From Sulfurimonas sp. CG01_land_8_20_14_3_00_36_23 (GTDB taxonomy: Bacteria > Campylobacterota > Campylobacteria > Campylobacterales > Sulfurimonadaceae), in assembly GCA_002781365.1 (NCBI GenBank), contig PETN01000100.1, forward strand, positions 1 through 36,197: a DNA stretch of 36,197 nt, written 5' to 3'. This document shows, one piece after another, positions 34,178-36,197 of this stretch. Within the stretch, counting starts at the first letter, position 1. The number at the start of each line of letters is the position of its first letter. The notes under the pieces are model-generated. The model did no database searches and was not told the DNA's origin. It saw nothing but the letters and a program-made list of their open reading frames with translations. A program made the translations under genes and the position numbers.

Positions 34178-34278
34178 CTTTTTTTCTTTCTTGTAAGTGT
34201 AAATATAAATATAGCAACGATAACTACTAATACAACTGTTCGAATGGTTAAATCTATCGGGTCTGTAGTGTCTTGCAT
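34174..34278 (-). CDS. 34-residue single-pass membrane protein
   Basis: Small ORF, MQDTTDPIDLTIRTVV at the start, then a hydrophobic run LVVIVAIFIFTL and a basic end TRKKKS. AAAGGTG lies 6 nt before its ATG. One transmembrane helix with a positive C-terminus suggests N-out, C-in topology. It overlaps the stop of the HIT gene on the opposite strand by 4 nt and lies downstream of tRNA-Gln. Family unknown to me. Confidence 0.6.
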   Translation of the reverse strand: MQDTTDPIDLTIRTVVLVVIVAIFIFTLTRKKKS

Positions 34279-34315
34279 ATGTTACACCTTTGGATTGTTT
34301 TTGAAGAGAGTGGAG

Positions 34316-34390
34316 TGGATGGGGATACAGGATTCGAACCTGTGAATGGTAGCACCAAAAGCTACTGCCTTACCACTTGGCGAATCCCCA
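34316..34390 (-). tRNA. tRNA-Gln (anticodon UUG)
   Basis: 75 nt including encoded CCA. Acceptor TGGGGAT pairs with ATCCCCA; anticodon stem GTAGC/GCTAC encloses TTTTGGT, giving anticodon TTG; the T arm is ACAGG TTCGAAT CCTGT. The discriminator base is T, which is uncommon for Gln. Confidence 0.95.
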
Positions 34391-34431
34391 ATCTAAATAA
34401 AAAGTGGTACCTTTTATTTCGGCAAAATTCT

Positions 34432-34437
34432 ATCATA
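34432..34437 (-). promoter_or_regulatory. possible -10 of tRNA-Gln and small ORF
   Basis: TATGAT on the minus strand, about 42 nt upstream of the tRNA 5' end, in AT-rich sequence. Confidence 0.35.
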
Positions 34438-34510
34438 AGAAACTTTAAAAATTATTTATATTGATAGAAAAAAAGAACTTTTTTGAAAAGAAATAATTAG
34501 GAAGCTAAGA

Positions 34511-34540
34511 TTTGGCATGTGGAAATTTCCACATGCCAAA
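34511..34540. terminator. 30-bp perfect palindrome of two head-to-head motif copies
   Basis: TTTGGCATGTGGAAA is followed directly by its exact reverse complement, with no spacer. It contains both exact 10-mers (34514-34523 and 34528-34537). It lies 17 bp downstream of the Amt gene stop and folds into a 13- to 15-bp hairpin, so it probably ends the amt transcript. Its minus-strand tract after the stem is mixed (ATCTTAGC) rather than T-only, so it may be weak. Confidence 0.8.
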
Positions 34541-34556
34541 AAGATGAGCGAAAACT

Positions 34557-35732
34557 CTATATCGCTCGCTTAAATTCAGGGTAAGACTCAACCCCACATT
34601 CGTTAATATCCATACCCTCTTGTTGTGCATCATCAGTTGCTCTAAATTGCGTAATGCGATTGATAATATAGATAAGCACATAAGAGACACTAAAAGCAAA
34701 AACCCCAACAATGACAACGCCTTTGAGTTGATCCATAAAAGAGATCTCTTCTATAAAAATACCGACTGCTAAAGTTCCCCAGATACCATTTACTAAGTGC
34801 ACAGAGAGCGCTCCAACAGGGTCATCGAGTTTGAACTTATCAAAAAGAGGGACAGCAAAGACAACTAGAGCACCACCAATAGCACCGATTAAGATAGGCA
34901 GATACATATTAAACAAGTCTGGTCCCGCAGTGATTGCTACAAGTCCACCGAGTGCACCATTTAATATCATGGTAATATCAAAGAGTTTGTATCTCACATA
35001 CATCAAAATACCAGCGATGATTGCACCAGCAAGACCCGCTGTGTTTGTATTCATGATTGTTTTTGCAACACTGTTCGCATTTTCAACACTTGAGATAGAA
35101 CCAACACTACCACCATTAAAGCCAAACCAACCTATCCAAAGTAAAAAAGCACCTAAAACGACAAGAGGAATATTTGACGCTGGAATAACACGGATACTAT
35201 CTTGAACATAACGACCTTTACGTGAACCGATGATAAGAATAGCCGCTAAAAGTGCCCAGCCACCAGTAGAGTGGATAACAGTTGAACCTGCTAAATCGTG
35301 CATGTTTATATCTAAAAAAGTGCCTGCTAAAAAGTCTGCACCCCAACTCACATTTACAACTGCAGGGTAGATAAAAGCTCCCATAATAACAGCGAAAATC
35401 GCAAGCGGAATAATACGAACTCTCTCACTCACACCACCACTCATAATGTTGATAGTTTTACCAACAAATGCCATCTGAAACAGAAATGCCGCCCACATAC
35501 TCATATTGGAATTTTCCCAACTCCCAAACGCAAAACAATAACCAACAAGTAAAAATGCCAAAGACGCAACGGCATAAATCATTACGTTTATCGTAAGTAC
35601 TGACGATACATTTTTTGTGCGAACAAGCCCAGCTTCGAGCATCGCAAACCCTGGAACCATAAAAATTATAAGCACCATACAAAAGAGAGTAAAGAACGTG
35701 TCTATAATATATTTGAAATCAGCTTCTAACAT
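34557..35732 (-). CDS. amtB: ammonium transporter (Amt family)
   Basis: Trimeric inner-membrane channel for ammonium/ammonia. 391 residues with about 11 helices. Signatures: FMVPGFAMLEAGLVRTKN at the N-terminus, DLAGSTVIHSTGGWALLA with the first twin histidine, GWFGFNGGS, and SVHLVNGIWGTLAVG with the second. No glnK/PII gene accompanies it in this window. There is no signal peptide in the first 8 residues (MLEADFKY), so the first helix follows directly. GGGG lies 9-12 nt before the ATG. Confidence 0.95.
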   Translation of the reverse strand: MLEADFKYIIDTFFTLFCMVLIIFMVPGFAMLEAGLVRTKNVSSVLTINVMIYAVASLAFLLVGYCFAFGSWENSNMSMWAAFLFQMAFVGKTINIMSGGVSERVRIIPLAIFAVIMGAFIYPAVVNVSWGADFLAGTFLDINMHDLAGSTVIHSTGGWALLAAILIIGSRKGRYVQDSIRVIPASNIPLVVLGAFLLWIGWFGFNGGSVGSISSVENANSVAKTIMNTNTAGLAGAIIAGILMYVRYKLFDITMILNGALGGLVAITAGPDLFNMYLPILIGAIGGALVVFAVPLFDKFKLDDPVGALSVHLVNGIWGTLAVGIFIEEISFMDQLKGVVIVGVFAFSVSYVLIYIINRITQFRATDDAQQEGMDINECGVESYPEFKRAI

Positions 35733-36004
35733 TGAAAAAACCCCTATTTTTATTGATGTGAGAATTTTAGCTAAATTGTATTTGATAGTGCAAATTTATA
35801 GAATATTAAATCTATTTGTATTAAACGAGAAAATTTTTTAAAGCATAGGTTTGCCTAAATTTAAAACAATATAAAATATATTTTACACATTTATGCCTTA
35901 TTTTTAATCAACAATCATCTAGCTAACTATTAAATATTTTATCCTGTTGGTCTTTAAAAATGTTATTATTTATTCTTAAAATAACTCTGAATTTAGGTCT
36001 AAAT
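35733..36004. other. 272-bp divergent intergenic region
   Basis: Very AT-rich region between amtB (-) and the last ORF (+). It holds the amtB promoter candidate. I see no RNA gene or small ORF with a convincing ribosome binding site. Confidence 0.5.
35775..35780 (-). promoter_or_regulatory. possible -10 of amtB
   Basis: TACAAT on the minus strand, 43 nt before the amtB start. No sigma-54 GG-N10-GC element is visible here. Confidence 0.4.
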
Positions 36005-36197
36005 ATGCAACATTTTCTCCCGCTCTTCCCCTTCATTGAAAAATCAAAAAGTGATTTTGAATATGAAAATAAACTCCTTCATAAAGTAACCCTAACTGGA
36101 AAAATCAATTCGGATGAGACAACTGTAAACTTGTTTGAATATACTGAAGATACAAATGCAAAATTTGCTGAGCTTAAAAACAATCTGATTAACCTCT
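36005..36197 (+). CDS. unidentified protein, 5' portion only
   Basis: Open from ATG 36005 to the window edge, 64 codons: MQHFLPLFPFIEKSKSDF, then YENKLLHKVTLTGKIN and a charged helical stretch NAKFAELKNNLINL. No signal peptide. The helical, charged end could precede a signalling domain, but I cannot assign a family. The coding signal is convincing (no stops, normal composition), the function is not. Confidence 0.55.
   Translation, partial: MQHFLPLFPFIEKSKSDFEYENKLLHKVTLTGKINSDETTVNLFEYTEDTNAKFAELKNNLINL

Noticed and set aside
34273-34464. 63-codon + strand ORF
   Set aside because: It is the antisense of tRNA-Gln and the small membrane ORF start; no ribosome binding site or family features.
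699-34537. The dispersed motif as a CRISPR array or tandem repeat
   Set aside because: Copies are single, kilobases apart, in both orientations, and there are no regular spacers.
35733-35860. Sigma-54 nitrogen-control promoter for amtB
   Set aside because: No GG-N10-GC element is visible; only TTGCA without the matching upstream GG.

Overview
The window looks like a chromosome segment of a Campylobacterota (Epsilonproteobacteria) bacterium, most like Sulfurimonas and its relatives. Composition is AT-rich, genes are tightly packed with TAATG, ATGA and GTGA overlaps, and promoters show a good -10 box but no clear -35. The order SDR-dapA-M16 peptidase-pyrD and the order cysS-murJ-DUF342-ruvA-ddl-hydrolase-murF match what I remember of the equivalent Campylobacter jejuni and Helicobacter pylori loci. 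I made no database search.

Layout. 1-690: remnant of a restriction-type nuclease. 769-2372 (-): pgsA-rseP. 2599-2880 (+): periplasmic cytochrome c. 2941-6961 (-): pyrD, M16 peptidase, dapA and a FabL-like SDR. 7039-10191: DJ-1/PfpI protein (+), then methyltransferase, DUF2164 protein and cysS (-). 10402-16428 (+): an operon of a group II PLP decarboxylase, a large hybrid sensor kinase and a REC-GGDEF diguanylate cyclase. 16459-17009 (-): ccdAB toxin-antitoxin. 17155-17259: an IS5-like transposase stub. 17352-24559: murJ (-), then DUF342, ruvA, ddl, alpha/beta hydrolase and murF (+), a peptidoglycan precursor and recombination cluster. 24581-31877 (+): a defence island of radC, hsdR, a small Fic antitoxin, fic, hsdM and hsdS. 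31874-34177 (+): dctQM TRAP permeases joined to hsdS, then a HIT protein. 34174-35732 (-): a 34-residue membrane protein, tRNA-Gln(UUG) and an Amt transporter. An unidentified gene begins at 36005.

The most striking signal is no gene. The 10-mer GGCATGTGGA, usually inside TTGGCATGTGGAAAT, occurs exactly 19 times in 36 kb on both strands; I estimate well under 0.1 expected by chance. Seven copies are intergenic. Two of these form a perfect 30-bp palindrome behind the Amt gene and one forms half of an imperfect hairpin behind rseP. Twelve lie inside genes, where they read as Ala-Cys-Gly, Pro-His-Ala or Gly-Met-Trp-Lys. This behaves like the DNA uptake sequences of Neisseria and Pasteurellaceae. 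I know of no such sequence described for this phylum, so a species-specific uptake signal is the leading hypothesis. The decarboxylase/kinase/cyclase block lacks the motif and interrupts cysS-murJ, so it is the best candidate for recent acquisition. A second hidden item is a 50-codon antitoxin gene overlapping fic, carrying a T-x3-E-G inhibitory motif, inside the type I restriction operon.
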